DNA from: Brevundimonas pondensis
GTDB lineage: Bacteria; Pseudomonadota; Alphaproteobacteria; Caulobacterales; Caulobacteraceae
Reading direction: 5' to 3'
Assembly (NCBI RefSeq): GCF_017487345.1
Contig: NZ_CP062006.1
Coordinates: 3,400,501-3,464,500, forward strand
DNA length: 64,000 bases
Shown: positions 18,166-26,770 of the stretch, in pieces
Numbering within the stretch: position 1 is the stretch's first letter
Layout: each line of letters begins with the position of its first letter
The notes under the pieces: generated by a model
Told to the model about the DNA's origin: nothing
Databases searched by the model: none
What the model saw: only the letters and a program-made list of their open reading frames with translations
Program-made: the position numbers and the translations under genes

Positions 18166-20121
18166 ATGGCCGGGGATACGCCCCGCGGCGACGCCGAGAC
18201 GTCCGCCGCAAAAGCTTCAGAACAACCGAACGCCCAGACTCCGTCTCCTCCGGGGCACGGCAAGGCGACGCATCGCGCCCTGATCCTGGGCGCCATCGGC
18301 GTGGTCTTCGGCGACATCGGCACCAGCCCGATCTACGCCCTGCGCGAGGCCATCGGCCACGCCCAGAAGGGCGTCGGCGGCGAACTGGCCATCATCGGCG
18401 TGGTTTCTCTGGCCTTCTGGGCCCTGATGGTGGTGGTGACGTTCAAATACGTCATGTTCCTGATGCGGGCCGACAACAAGGGCGAGGGCGGCACCCTGTC
18501 GCTTATGGCCCTGGCCCAGCACGCCGTCGGCCGACGCAGCGCCTGGCTGTTCATCCTCGGCGTCTGCGGCGCGGCGCTATTCTACAGCGACGGCGTCATC
18601 ACCCCCGCCATTTCCGTGTTGTCGGCGGTCGAGGGCCTGAAGGACGCGCCGGGCCTGAATGGCGAGCTGGACCCCTTCATCTTGCCGATCTCGGCGGGCA
18701 TCCTGATCGCCCTCTTCCTGGTTCAGTCGCGCGGCACCGCCGGTCTGGCCAAGTTCTTCGGCCCCATCACCGCCGTCTGGTTCCTCAGCCTCGGCGTGCT
18801 GGGCCTGACCCATATCTTTGACGACATCTCGATCCTGCGCGCCCTGTCGCCGATCTATGGCGTCGAACTGCTGCTCAAGGACGGCTTCCTCGGCTTCGTC
18901 ATCCTGGGCAGCGTCTTCCTGGCCGTGACGGGGGCCGAGGCCCTCTATGCGGACATGGGCCATTTCGGCAAGGCGCCGATCCGTCAGGGCTGGCTGTTCG
19001 TGGTCCTGCCCTGCCTGACGCTGAACTATCTGGGCCAGGGCGCCTTCTTGCTCGACAACCCCGGCGCGGCCGACAATCCGTTCTGGAACATGGTGCCGCA
19101 GATGATCTACTGGCCCATGCTGATCCTGGCCACGGCGGCCACGGTTATCGCCAGCCAGGCGGTCATCACCGGCGCCTTCTCGGTGACGCAGCAGGCGGTC
19201 CAGCTGGGCCTGCTGCCTCGCATCGATATCCGCAACACCTCCGAGACCCTGGCCGGTCAGATCTATGTCCCGGCGGTCAACAGCCTGCTGATGATCGGCG
19301 TGCTCTTCCTGCTGCTGACCTTCCAGTCGTCACACAACCTGACGGCGGCCTATGGCGTGGCCGTGACCGGCACCATGCTGGTCAACACCCTGATGTCCTG
19401 GTCGGTGGTGACCAAGAAGTGGAAGTGGCCGATGTGGGCGGTGCTGGGCACCCTGGTGCCGTTCGGGATCATCGACGGCGTCTTCCTGACCTCCAACCTG
19501 CTCAAGATCCCGGACGGCGCCTGGATGCCGCTGGTCCTGGGCGGCGGTCTGGTCCTTATCATGTGGACCTGGGTGCGCGGCACCCAGATCCTGACCGAGA
19601 AGACCCGCAAGGACAGCCTGCCCCTGCATGACCTGATCGAGATGCTGAAGGCGCGCCCGCCGCACCGGGCGCCGGGCACGGCCATCTTCCTGACCTCGGA
19701 CCCCGAGGTCGCGCCGGTGGCCCTGATGCACAACCTGAAGCACAACAAGGTGCTACACGAGAAGAACGTCATCCTGACGGTCCACACCGCCGACCGTCCG
19801 CGCGTCGCCGACAGCCAGCGCGTGACGATGGAGCCGATCAGCGACGACTTCAAACGCCTGACCATCACCTATGGCTTCATGGAGACGCCGAACGTGCCGC
19901 GCGCGCTCGGCCTGTGCCGCAAGCAGGGGCTGAAGTTCGACATCATGTCGACCAGCTTCTTCCTGGGCCGTCGTTCGGTGGTGCCGTCGGCGCGTCAGGG
20001 CATGCCCCTGTGGCAGGACAAGCTGTTCATCTTCCTGATGCGCAACGCGGCCAACCCGACCGACTTCTTCCATATCCCTCCCGGCCGCGTGGTCGAGCTG
20101 GGCACGCAGGTCTCCGTATGA
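18166..20121 (+). CDS. kup: low-affinity potassium uptake transporter Kup
   Basis: A 651-residue inner-membrane K+/H+ symporter of the KUP/HAK/KT family. The hallmark GVVFGDIGTSPIYALRE in the first helix, GALFYSDGVITPAISVLSAVEG and ALYADMGHFGKAPIR are all present. About 12 helices span residues 35-480; the remaining cytoplasmic tail contains AIFLTSDPEVAPVALMHNLKHNKVLHE, also conserved. A GGAGG precedes the ATG at 18166 by ten bases. The stop overlaps the rsmB start by 4 bp (ATGA), coupling them translationally although the functions are unrelated. Together with two K+ channel genes, this window is unusually well supplied with potassium transport. Confidence 0.96.
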   Translation: MAGDTPRGDAETSAAKASEQPNAQTPSPPGHGKATHRALILGAIGVVFGDIGTSPIYALREAIGHAQKGVGGELAIIGVVSLAFWALMVVVTFKYVMFLMRADNKGEGGTLSLMALAQHAVGRRSAWLFILGVCGAALFYSDGVITPAISVLSAVEGLKDAPGLNGELDPFILPISAGILIALFLVQSRGTAGLAKFFGPITAVWFLSLGVLGLTHIFDDISILRALSPIYGVELLLKDGFLGFVILGSVFLAVTGAEALYADMGHFGKAPIRQGWLFVVLPCLTLNYLGQGAFLLDNPGAADNPFWNMVPQMIYWPMLILATAATVIASQAVITGAFSVTQQAVQLGLLPRIDIRNTSETLAGQIYVPAVNSLLMIGVLFLLLTFQSSHNLTAAYGVAVTGTMLVNTLMSWSVVTKKWKWPMWAVLGTLVPFGIIDGVFLTSNLLKIPDGAWMPLVLGGGLVLIMWTWVRGTQILTEKTRKDSLPLHDLIEMLKARPPHRAPGTAIFLTSDPEVAPVALMHNLKHNKVLHEKNVILTVHTADRPRVADSQRVTMEPISDDFKRLTITYGFMETPNVPRALGLCRKQGLKFDIMSTSFFLGRRSVVPSARQGMPLWQDKLFIFLMRNAANPTDFFHIPPGRVVELGTQVSV

Positions 20122-21512
20122 GTGGTGGAACGCCCAAGGGCAAAAGCTCGGCCGCGCGCGGTCGTCGCATGGCTGAAAAATCGCGTCCGCGTCGCGAGGC
20201 CCGGCCCGAGGTCGTCACCGACGACCCTCACGCCGACATCGGCGTCGAGGCGCGCTTGGTCGCCGGCATCCTGCTGAACGCGGCCCTGGAGAAACGCACG
20301 GGTCTGGACGAGGCCCTCAGCCAGTCCCCGGCCAAGGATCTGGCCGGTCCTGACCGCGCCTTCGCGCGCGCTGTGGCCATGGCCGCCCTGCGTCGTCTGG
20401 GCGAGATCGACCAGATTCTGGATCGCCGCCTGCAGAAGGCGCCGCCGGTTCCGGTCCGCACCATCCTGCGTGTCGCCCTGGCCCAGACCCTGGTGCTGGG
20501 CACGCCCGCCTTCGCCGCTGTCTCGACGGCTGTGAAACTGGCGGAGCGCGACGCCAAGACTCGCCCTTACAAGAACCTGGTCAACGCCGTGCTGCGGGGG
20601 GTCGATCGCGACGGTCCCGGCCTGACGACGGCGGAATCCAACCTGCCCGACTGGCTGGTCGCGCGCTGGAAGGCGACCTATGGCGAGGCCGCCCTCCTGG
20701 GTCTGGCCCTGGCCACCCGCGAGGAGCCCGCCACCGACCTCAGCGCCAAGCCCGGCGTCGATCCGGCCGTTCTGGCTCAGGACGTCGAGGGCGAGGTCCT
20801 GCCCGGCGGCACGGTCCGCACCGGCAAGCGCGGCGACGTGGCCGGCTGGCCCGGCTTCGAGGCCGGCGACTGGTGGGTCCAGGACGCGGCCGCCGCCGTC
20901 CCTGCCCGACTGCTGGGCGTGAAGGCAGGCGAGACGGTTCTGGACATGTGCGCCGCGCCCGGAGGCAAGACCTTGCAACTGGCCGCTGCTGGCGCGTCGG
21001 TCGTCGCCGTGGACCGTTCGGCGGCCCGCCTGAAGCGCCTGCGTCAGAACTTCGATCGCACCGGCCTGCCTGTCGAGGTCGTGGCCGTTCCGGTCGAGGA
21101 CTGGGAGGACGATCGCACCTTCGACGCTGTCCTGCTGGACGCGCCCTGCACCGCCACCGGAACCTATCGCCGCAACCCGGAGGTGCTGCGCGCCACCCGA
21201 CCAGCGGAGGTCGCCAAGCTGGCCGACGTGCAGCACCGCCTGCTGGACGTGGCGGCCGAGAAGGTGAAGCCCGGCGGGCGTCTGGTCTATTGCGTCTGCT
21301 CGCTGGAGCGCGAGGAGGGCGAGACCCAGATCATCGCCTTCCTGCGCCGCAACCCGGCCTTCCGCACCGTGCCCGCCGCGCCTGCCGAAGTCGGCGCCGC
21401 GGATGAGGCCCTGACCCCTGAGGGTTGGCTGCGCATCCTGCCCTCGCAATGGGCCGAACGCGGAGGGATGGACGGCTTCTTCGCCGCGAAGCTGGAGCGG
21501 GCCGCGGACTAG
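20118..21512 (+). CDS. rsmB: 16S rRNA (cytosine967-C5)-methyltransferase RsmB family
   Basis: A 464-residue RNA m5C methyltransferase of the RsmB/NOL1/NOP2/sun family. An N-terminal NusB-like RNA-binding domain (about 35-170) precedes the SAM-dependent catalytic domain. Motif I is VLDMCAAPGGKT; motif IV, DAPCTATGTYRRNPE, has the general-acid cysteine; motif VI, VYCVCSLEREEGE, supplies the catalytic cysteine. The start is fixed at the ATG at 20118, overlapping the kup stop; the longer open frame upstream is kup in another frame. A basic linker (about 1-30) is unusual but harmless. Family is certain; C967 specificity is the default for a single bacterial copy. Confidence 0.93.
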   Translation: MSGGTPKGKSSAARGRRMAEKSRPRREARPEVVTDDPHADIGVEARLVAGILLNAALEKRTGLDEALSQSPAKDLAGPDRAFARAVAMAALRRLGEIDQILDRRLQKAPPVPVRTILRVALAQTLVLGTPAFAAVSTAVKLAERDAKTRPYKNLVNAVLRGVDRDGPGLTTAESNLPDWLVARWKATYGEAALLGLALATREEPATDLSAKPGVDPAVLAQDVEGEVLPGGTVRTGKRGDVAGWPGFEAGDWWVQDAAAAVPARLLGVKAGETVLDMCAAPGGKTLQLAAAGASVVAVDRSAARLKRLRQNFDRTGLPVEVVAVPVEDWEDDRTFDAVLLDAPCTATGTYRRNPEVLRATRPAEVAKLADVQHRLLDVAAEKVKPGGRLVYCVCSLEREEGETQIIAFLRRNPAFRTVPAAPAEVGAADEALTPEGWLRILPSQWAERGGMDGFFAAKLERAAD

Positions 21513-21513
21513 G

Positions 21514-21759
21514 CTAGTGGAAAAGGTGCAGAAGGTGGCGCCAGTTGCGCACGATCAGCGCCGTGATCGCCACCGCCATGGCCAGGCCGGGGCTGAGAAT
21601 GAGCAGGCGCCGAAAACGGTGCGCCCACCAGAGAAATTCGCCTAGAGCCGAACTGACCATCACAAGCCTCCCACGGGTCGTCATGTGCGACAACCTGTCC
21701 CATGTCGAGACTCGGATGAGACTTTCCTCGGGCGCGGCAGGGATTTCAGCATGGGTCAT
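21514..21759 (-). CDS. small single-pass membrane protein, unknown function
   Basis: An 81-residue frame with one hydrophobic segment near the C-terminus (LLILSPGLAMAVAITALIVRN, about 51-71) flanked by basic residues (HRFRR, RNWRH). It begins 23 bp downstream of the metallopeptidase gene on the same strand, so it is probably its operon partner, and ends one base from the convergent rsmB stop. Composition looks genuine, but the ribosome-binding site is weak and I recognise no family. A shorter start at an internal ATG is possible. Confidence 0.5.
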   Translation of the reverse strand: MTHAEIPAAPEESLIRVSTWDRLSHMTTRGRLVMVSSALGEFLWWAHRFRRLLILSPGLAMAVAITALIVRNWRHLLHLFH

Positions 21760-21782
21760 GCCGCGCAGCGTCGGGCGGCCTT

Positions 21783-22193
21783 CTAGTCGTCCTCATCCTC
21801 GATGGCGTGGATCTGATCGTCGTCCAGGCCGAGGTGGTGACCGATTTCGTGGATCAGGACATGGGTGATGATTTCGGCCAGGCCGACGTCGCCGCGTTCG
21901 CACCATTCGTCCAGGATGGGACGTCGATAGAGGAAGATGCGCGACGGTTCCGCGGCGGGACCCATGGCGTCGCGCTCGCCGATATGGACGCCTGAATAAA
22001 GGCCTGTCAGTTCGAACGGATCTTCGATCTCCAGATCGGCCAAGGTGTCTTCGTCGGCGAAATCATCGACGCGGATCACCACCTCGCCGGCCGCCTGTCG
22101 GAATACGGCGGGCAGGGCGGCGAAGGCGGCTTCCGCCAGGTGAGCGAAGTCGTCGAGCGAGGGGGCGGACTGGTCGTTCCACATCTGGATCAT
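21783..22193 (-). CDS. minimal zincin-type metallopeptidase
   Basis: A 136-residue protein of the small 'metallopeptidase family' (DUF1025-like) found across actinobacteria and alphaproteobacteria. The zinc motif is H115-E116-I-G-H119-H in LIHEIGHHLGLDDD, with the following Asp as a likely third ligand region. SRIFLYRRPILDEW is a second family block. The protein is strongly acidic, lacks a signal peptide and should be cytosolic. Peptidase activity on a natural substrate has not been established for this family as far as I know. The start may be the second ATG, three codons in. It is divergent from divL, with about 140 bp between. Confidence 0.88.
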   Translation of the reverse strand: MIQMWNDQSAPSLDDFAHLAEAAFAALPAVFRQAAGEVVIRVDDFADEDTLADLEIEDPFELTGLYSGVHIGERDAMGPAAEPSRIFLYRRPILDEWCERGDVGLAEIITHVLIHEIGHHLGLDDDQIHAIEDEDD

Positions 22194-22336
22194 GACCTGG
22201 ATATCGCCCGCGCAGGGGCGGGCGGCAATCCGCCGTCTCGCCGCATCGCAAATCGCGCAATCAGGGTATGGTAAACGCGAATCGGTCGGCGCCCTGAAGC
22301 GTCGACCGCTCGATCGACGTTTTTTCCGGGGACAGG

Positions 22337-24649
22337 ATGGCCGAGGCCGACATCGCCTATGTGGCCACCGCGGGCGCGGCAGGGCTGGCGCTGGCGATCA
22401 GCGCCTGGGCCTGGCGGTTGCGCAAGCGTCTGGGCGCGCGCGAGGCCGAGGTCGAGGCCTGGCTGTCGGGAGAGCGCGCTCACGCCGCCGCCTGCGAGGG
22501 CGCTCTGAGTGTTTTTGATGATGTGCGGCTGGCCCTGACGCCCGAGGGCGCCGCCCAGTCGGTGTTCGGCGCGCCCGAGGCCCTGGCCGTTCTGGCGCCG
22601 GGTCGTGAAGGCGCGGCGGCGGCCGAGGCCATCGTGCGAGCCCTGTACGAAACCCATACTGGACACATGGACGGCCTGGTCCAGCGCGGCGAGCCGTTCG
22701 AGACCCTGCTCGAATCCGCCGACGGCGCCTGGGCGGTCGAGGGTCGCGCCCTGGGCGGTTCGGCCTGGTTGCGGCTGTCCAGGCTGGGCGGAGCGGAAAC
22801 CGCCGCCGACGCCGGTCTGGGCGCACTGACCGAGGCCTCGCCGGCCCCGACCTGGGTGGTGGACGGAGCCGGGCAACTGATCTGGGCCAACAGGGCCTGG
22901 TTGACCGAGGTGCGGGCCGAGACCCTGGCCGAGGCGCATGAGCAGGGCCTCAGCTTTGATCGCGGCGCAGATCTGATCGTGGCGGAGGCTTCGCGCCTCA
23001 ACGCCCGACAGGAGGGCTTCCGTTGGGTGTCCTCGGACGGCCGCCGCAAGGCTTGGCGCATCCTGGCTGAACCCCTGGCGGGCGGGCGCGGCGCCGTGAT
23101 CGCCTTCGCCATCGACATGACCGAGGCCGAGGAGACGCGCGACACTCTTCGACGCCACGTCGAGGCTCACGACGAGACCCTGAACCATCTGGCTGACGCC
23201 GTGGCCATCTTCGGCCCGGCCAAGCGGCTCGCCTTCCACAACACCGCCTTCCAGCAACTGTTCAACATCGATCCGGCCTGGCTGGACGAGCGCCCGACCC
23301 ACGCCGAACTGCTGGATCGACTGCGACAGAAGCGTCAGCTGCCTGAAGTGATCGACTACGCCGGCTGGAAGGCGCAGGAGCTGGAATTCTACGGCGCGGC
23401 CCAGGCGGCGCCGGACGACAGCTGGTCCCTTCCCGACGGCCGCACCCTGCGCGTGGTGCGTCAGCCGCACCCCCTGGGCGGCATCCTGCTGATCTTCTCG
23501 GACATCACCGACGAGCTGCAACTGCGCAGCCGCTACAACGCCCAGATTCAGGTCCAGACCGCGACCCTGGACAAGTTGAACGACGCCGTCGCCGTTTTCG
23601 GTTCGGACGGACGGTTGCGGCTCAACAACGACGCCTTCGAGGCCTTCTGGGGCGTGACGGCCGAGACCCTGGCCGAGGCCGGGGATTTCGACGCTGTGGC
23701 CGCCTTGTGCCGCCCGGTTCTGGACGACGCCGCCCTGTGGCTGGGGCTGAAGGCGCGGGTCGCCGACCCTGATCCCGAAAGCCGCGTGCCGATCTCGGGC
23801 GAAGCGCGGACCGACGACGGACGGATGGTGGCCTGGCAGACCCGGCCTCTGCCCGACGGTGCCACCTTGGTCGCCTTCTCCGACGTCACGGCCCGTCGCG
23901 AGCTGGAACAGGCGCTGGCGGCCAAGGAAGCGGCGCTTGCCGAAAGCCAGGCGCTGAAGCGCGAATTCGTCGGCAGCGTGTCGTATGAGCTGCGCACGCC
24001 CCTGACCACCATCGTCGGCTATTCCGAGTTGCTGGAAGCCATGGGCGACCTGCCCGAACGCAGCCGCCAGCACGCCGGAGCCATCCGTGTCGCCGCCAGC
24101 CATCTGGCCCGCTCCATCGACGACGTGCTCGACATGGCCCAGATCGACGCGGGCGAGATGGAGCTGACGCTCGGCGATATGCGGGTCTGCGACCTGCTGG
24201 AGGCTGCCGCCGACAAGGTGCGGGCCAAGGTCGAGGGGCGCGGCGCCGTCTTGACCGTCGCCTGCCCTGCCGGGCTCAAGCCGGTGCGCGCCGACGCGCG
24301 CCGCATCGCCCAGGCGGTCGATCATCTGCTCGAGAACGCCTGTCGCGCCGTGTCCGAAGGCGGGGTCGTGACCCTGACGGCTGAGGCCGGACCGGGCGAG
24401 ATCCGCATCCGGGTGGAGGATACGGGCCGGGGCATCCCCTATCACCTTCAGGCCCACGTCTTCGACCGCTTCGTGCGGCGCGAGCGCGGCGGGCCGGGCG
24501 TGGCCCTGGCCCTGGTCAAGGCCCTGGTCGAACTGCACGGCGGCTGGGCCGAGGTTCAGTCCGAACCGGGCAAGGGCGCGGCCTTCATTCTGCACCTGCC
24601 GGTCGAGGCCACGGCCCCTACGGCGGCCCCGGAACTGCTGCTGGGCTGA
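22337..24649 (+). CDS. divL: DivL, tyrosine-containing HK-like cell-cycle regulator
   Basis: A 770-residue protein matching DivL of Caulobacter, an essential pseudokinase that promotes the CckA-ChpT-CtrA phosphorelay and is bound by unphosphorylated... more exactly phosphorylated-state-sensitive DivK. One N-terminal TM helix (about 5-27) is followed by several PAS-like domains (about 150-520), a HisKA-like domain and a HATPase_c domain. The H-box reads SVSYELRTPLTT, putting tyrosine at residue 550 where kinases have histidine, the same position reported for Caulobacter DivL. The N-box (LLENACRAV) and EDTGRGIP remain, but the G2 region is GGPGVALALV. A GAATC (CcrM-type) site lies at 22279-22283, upstream of the ATG. 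Confidence 0.95.
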   Translation: MAEADIAYVATAGAAGLALAISAWAWRLRKRLGAREAEVEAWLSGERAHAAACEGALSVFDDVRLALTPEGAAQSVFGAPEALAVLAPGREGAAAAEAIVRALYETHTGHMDGLVQRGEPFETLLESADGAWAVEGRALGGSAWLRLSRLGGAETAADAGLGALTEASPAPTWVVDGAGQLIWANRAWLTEVRAETLAEAHEQGLSFDRGADLIVAEASRLNARQEGFRWVSSDGRRKAWRILAEPLAGGRGAVIAFAIDMTEAEETRDTLRRHVEAHDETLNHLADAVAIFGPAKRLAFHNTAFQQLFNIDPAWLDERPTHAELLDRLRQKRQLPEVIDYAGWKAQELEFYGAAQAAPDDSWSLPDGRTLRVVRQPHPLGGILLIFSDITDELQLRSRYNAQIQVQTATLDKLNDAVAVFGSDGRLRLNNDAFEAFWGVTAETLAEAGDFDAVAALCRPVLDDAALWLGLKARVADPDPESRVPISGEARTDDGRMVAWQTRPLPDGATLVAFSDVTARRELEQALAAKEAALAESQALKREFVGSVSYELRTPLTTIVGYSELLEAMGDLPERSRQHAGAIRVAASHLARSIDDVLDMAQIDAGEMELTLGDMRVCDLLEAAADKVRAKVEGRGAVLTVACPAGLKPVRADARRIAQAVDHLLENACRAVSEGGVVTLTAEAGPGEIRIRVEDTGRGIPYHLQAHVFDRFVRRERGGPGVALALVKALVELHGGWAEVQSEPGKGAAFILHLPVEATAPTAAPELLLG

Positions 24650-24702
24650 TGTTCGCCTGATCTCGTGCTAGAGGGCCTGTCCAAGCCCCTCAGGACGTCC
24701 CC

Positions 24703-25557
24703 ATGGCCGACACGACCCGCCCCCTGCTCAAGACCGCCATCATCTATGATTTCGATGGCACCCTGGCGCGGGGTAACATGCAGGAGGTCAGCTTCATCCC
24801 CTCGATCGGGATGACGCCGGCCCAGTTCTGGAACGAGACTGTCCGTCCACGGACCATCGCCTCCGACGGCGACGGCATCCTGATGTACATGCAGATGATG
24901 CTGCAGACGGCGCGCGAGCAGGGCTCGCCCGTCACGCGCCAGACGCTGCAGGATCACGGTCGCGACGTGGCCCTGTTCGAGGGTCTGCGGGACCGCAGCT
25001 GGTTCGACCGCATGAACGAGTTCGGCGCCCAGTACGGCCTGGAGATCGAGCACTACATCATATCGGCGGGCCTCGAGGAGATGATCCAGGGCTGCCCCAT
25101 CGCCGGGGCCTTCACCCACGTCTTCGCCTCGAAATACGCCTATGACGATAACGAAGTGGCGGTCTGGCCGGCGGTCGGCGTCAACTACACCACCAAGACC
25201 CAGTACCTGTTCCGCATCAACAAGGGCGTGCACAACCACTGGGACGACGAGCGCATCAACCGCTTCATCCCCGACGAGGAACGCCCCATCCCCTTCGACC
25301 GGATGATCTTCCTCGGCGACGGCGACACCGACGTGCCGACCATGAAGATGATGCACACCAAGGGCGGCTTCTCCATCGCCGTCTACGACCCCGACAACAC
25401 CCCGCGTGACCATAACAAGATCCACCGCCTGATCTCGGAAGACCGGGTCAACTTCGTCGCCGAGGGCGACTATCGCGAAGGCACGCCGGTTGACCTCATC
25501 GTCAAGGGCCTGATCGGCCGCATCGCCGTCAACTACGGCCGGATGCCAGCGGACTGA
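24703..25557 (+). CDS. HAD-superfamily phosphatase-like hydrolase
   Basis: A 284-residue soluble protein of the haloacid-dehalogenase superfamily. Motif I is IIYDFDGTLARGN, with the nucleophile aspartate first in DFD. Motif IV is IFLGDGDTDVPTMKMM, supplying the Mg2+ ligands. The long insert between them forms the cap (QFWNETVRPR to the EHYIISAGLEEM motif-II region). It resembles the phosphoserine-phosphatase branch but is longer, and the substrate cannot be deduced. It starts 53 bp after divL on the same strand. Its 3' end overlaps the convergent kinase gene by 29 bp. Confidence 0.85.
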   Translation: MADTTRPLLKTAIIYDFDGTLARGNMQEVSFIPSIGMTPAQFWNETVRPRTIASDGDGILMYMQMMLQTAREQGSPVTRQTLQDHGRDVALFEGLRDRSWFDRMNEFGAQYGLEIEHYIISAGLEEMIQGCPIAGAFTHVFASKYAYDDNEVAVWPAVGVNYTTKTQYLFRINKGVHNHWDDERINRFIPDEERPIPFDRMIFLGDGDTDVPTMKMMHTKGGFSIAVYDPDNTPRDHNKIHRLISEDRVNFVAEGDYREGTPVDLIVKGLIGRIAVNYGRMPAD

Positions 25558-26335
25558 TCGTCCGGTCGCGGGCGAGATCAAACGTCACATCCGTCCGTAC
25601 CCCGCCCGCCAGCATATGGCGGGTGATGCGCTCGAAGGCCTGAATGAAGACGGCCAGTTCGGCCCGGCGCGCGGGCGGCAGGTCGGTGGGGGGGAGGCCC
25701 AGCAGTCCCGCCTCCTGCTCGCAGCGCCAGTCCAGAACGGCGTCGAACGACGGCGCCTTCAGGAACAGGACGGCGTCAAAGCGAGCGAAGGTCTCGGCAT
25801 AGGGACCGGCCAGTTCAGCGTTGATCGCGCGTCGCCACGCCCCCTGCCCGTCCCGCTCGCGCTCCAGGGCGTTGATAGGCGCCGCCAGCGCGACATCAGC
25901 CTGCGCCGTCGCGCCCAAGCACCAACCATCAACCAGAACCGCCGTCGGGCGGCCCGCAAACATCGGCCATTCCGCTTTGGGGCAGCGATCATCGGCCAGC
26001 TTGTCGAAGGTTGGAAGGGCCGTGCGGTCAGCGGTCCCAGCGGCGCGCAGGGCGGCGACGGTGGCCTCCAGCAGCCCCAGGTCATGCGTGCCGGGCGGGC
26101 CGCGCACGGCGAACAGGGGATGGACCGCCCTGCCCTTGGCCTCGCGCTCGGCTTTCGTCAGATAGACGTCGTCCAGCGACAGATGCGCCGCGCCTAGACG
26201 CTCGGCGGCCAACCGGGCCAGCGTGGTCTTGCCCGACCCCTGCGCCCCCGCAATCCCGATCAGCGGGATATGGTCCGGCCTAGCATGGGCGGCGATCAAG
26301 GCCCCGACCGCGTCCAGCAGTCGGGCGTCGATCAT
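25529..26335 (-). CDS. P-loop kinase, D-glycerate 3-kinase-like
   Basis: A 268-residue cytosolic kinase with Walker A GIAGAQGSGKTTLARL (about 27-42), then LSLDDVYLTKAERE and HPLFAVRGPPGTHD, a combination characteristic of the plant/cyanobacterial glycerate 3-kinase (GLYK) and the E. coli YggC-type proteins. AVLVDGWCLGA is the next conserved block. The likely reaction is ATP-dependent phosphorylation of D-glycerate to 3-phosphoglycerate, but related P-loop kinases act on pantothenate or uridine, so specificity is inferred. The ATG lies one base after the stop of the upstream ferredoxin gene, so the two are almost certainly one transcript. Confidence 0.8.
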   Translation of the reverse strand: MIDARLLDAVGALIAAHARPDHIPLIGIAGAQGSGKTTLARLAAERLGAAHLSLDDVYLTKAEREAKGRAVHPLFAVRGPPGTHDLGLLEATVAALRAAGTADRTALPTFDKLADDRCPKAEWPMFAGRPTAVLVDGWCLGATAQADVALAAPINALERERDGQGAWRRAINAELAGPYAETFARFDAVLFLKAPSFDAVLDWRCEQEAGLLGLPPTDLPPARRAELAVFIQAFERITRHMLAGGVRTDVTFDLARDRTISPLASGRS

Positions 26336-26336
26336 C

Positions 26337-26657
26337 TTAGTGCTGGCTTTGCGGCAGGCGCACGATCAGGCCGTCCAGGTCGTCGCTGACGCGGATCTGG
26401 CAGGACAGGCGGCTGTTCGACTCGACGTTCTCGGCGAAGTCGAGCATCGACTCCTCCATGGCCGAGGGGCGGCCGGTCTCGGCGGCGAAATTCTCGTCCA
26501 CATAGACGTGGCAGGTGGCGCAGGCGCAGGCGCCGCCGCAATCGGCGTCGATGCCCGGCACATTGTTGCGGATCGCGCCTTCCATGACGGAAAGGCCGTT
26601 CTTGACCTCGACCGTGTGCTCGGTCCCGTCGTGCTCGATGTAGGTGATCTTGGCCAT
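26337..26657 (-). CDS. adrenodoxin-type [2Fe-2S] ferredoxin
   Basis: A 106-residue electron carrier of the vertebrate/ISC-type ferredoxin class. The cluster ligands follow C-x5-C-x2-C and a distal cysteine: C40, C46, C49 in [13 protein letters not shown] and C86 in [10 protein letters not shown] fifth cysteine, C44, sits inside the loop. [18 protein letters not shown] is diagnostic of this class. In alphaproteobacteria such proteins serve P450s, haem or Fe-S biogenesis; no partner reductase or P450 is in the window. It is the first gene of a two-gene unit with the downstream kinase, and sits after the sdh operon terminator. Confidence 0.92.
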   Translation of the reverse strand: MAKITYIEHDGTEHTVEVKNGLSVMEGAIRNNVPGIDADCGGACACATCHVYVDENFAAETGRPSAMEESMLDFAENVESNSRLSCQIRVSDDLDGLIVRLPQSQH

Positions 26658-26712
26658 GCAGGCGTCTTAGCCCAGGCCGCGCGGGAGGCAAGCCCCAGCG
26701 TGGGACGGCCAT

Positions 26713-26744
26713 GAAAAACCCCCGGAGCCTGACGGCGCCGGGGG
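26713..26744 (-). terminator. rho-independent terminator of sdhCDAB
   Basis: Inverted repeat CCCCCGG (26719-26725) and CCGGGGG (26738-26744) with a 12-base loop. On the minus strand the hairpin is followed by a run of five T residues (plus-strand AAAAA at 26714-26718). It lies 27 bp beyond the sdhB stop and before the ferredoxin gene, marking the end of the sdh transcript. Confidence 0.8.
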
Positions 26745-26770
26745 CTGTTCGGATCGAAAGGCCTGAAGGC

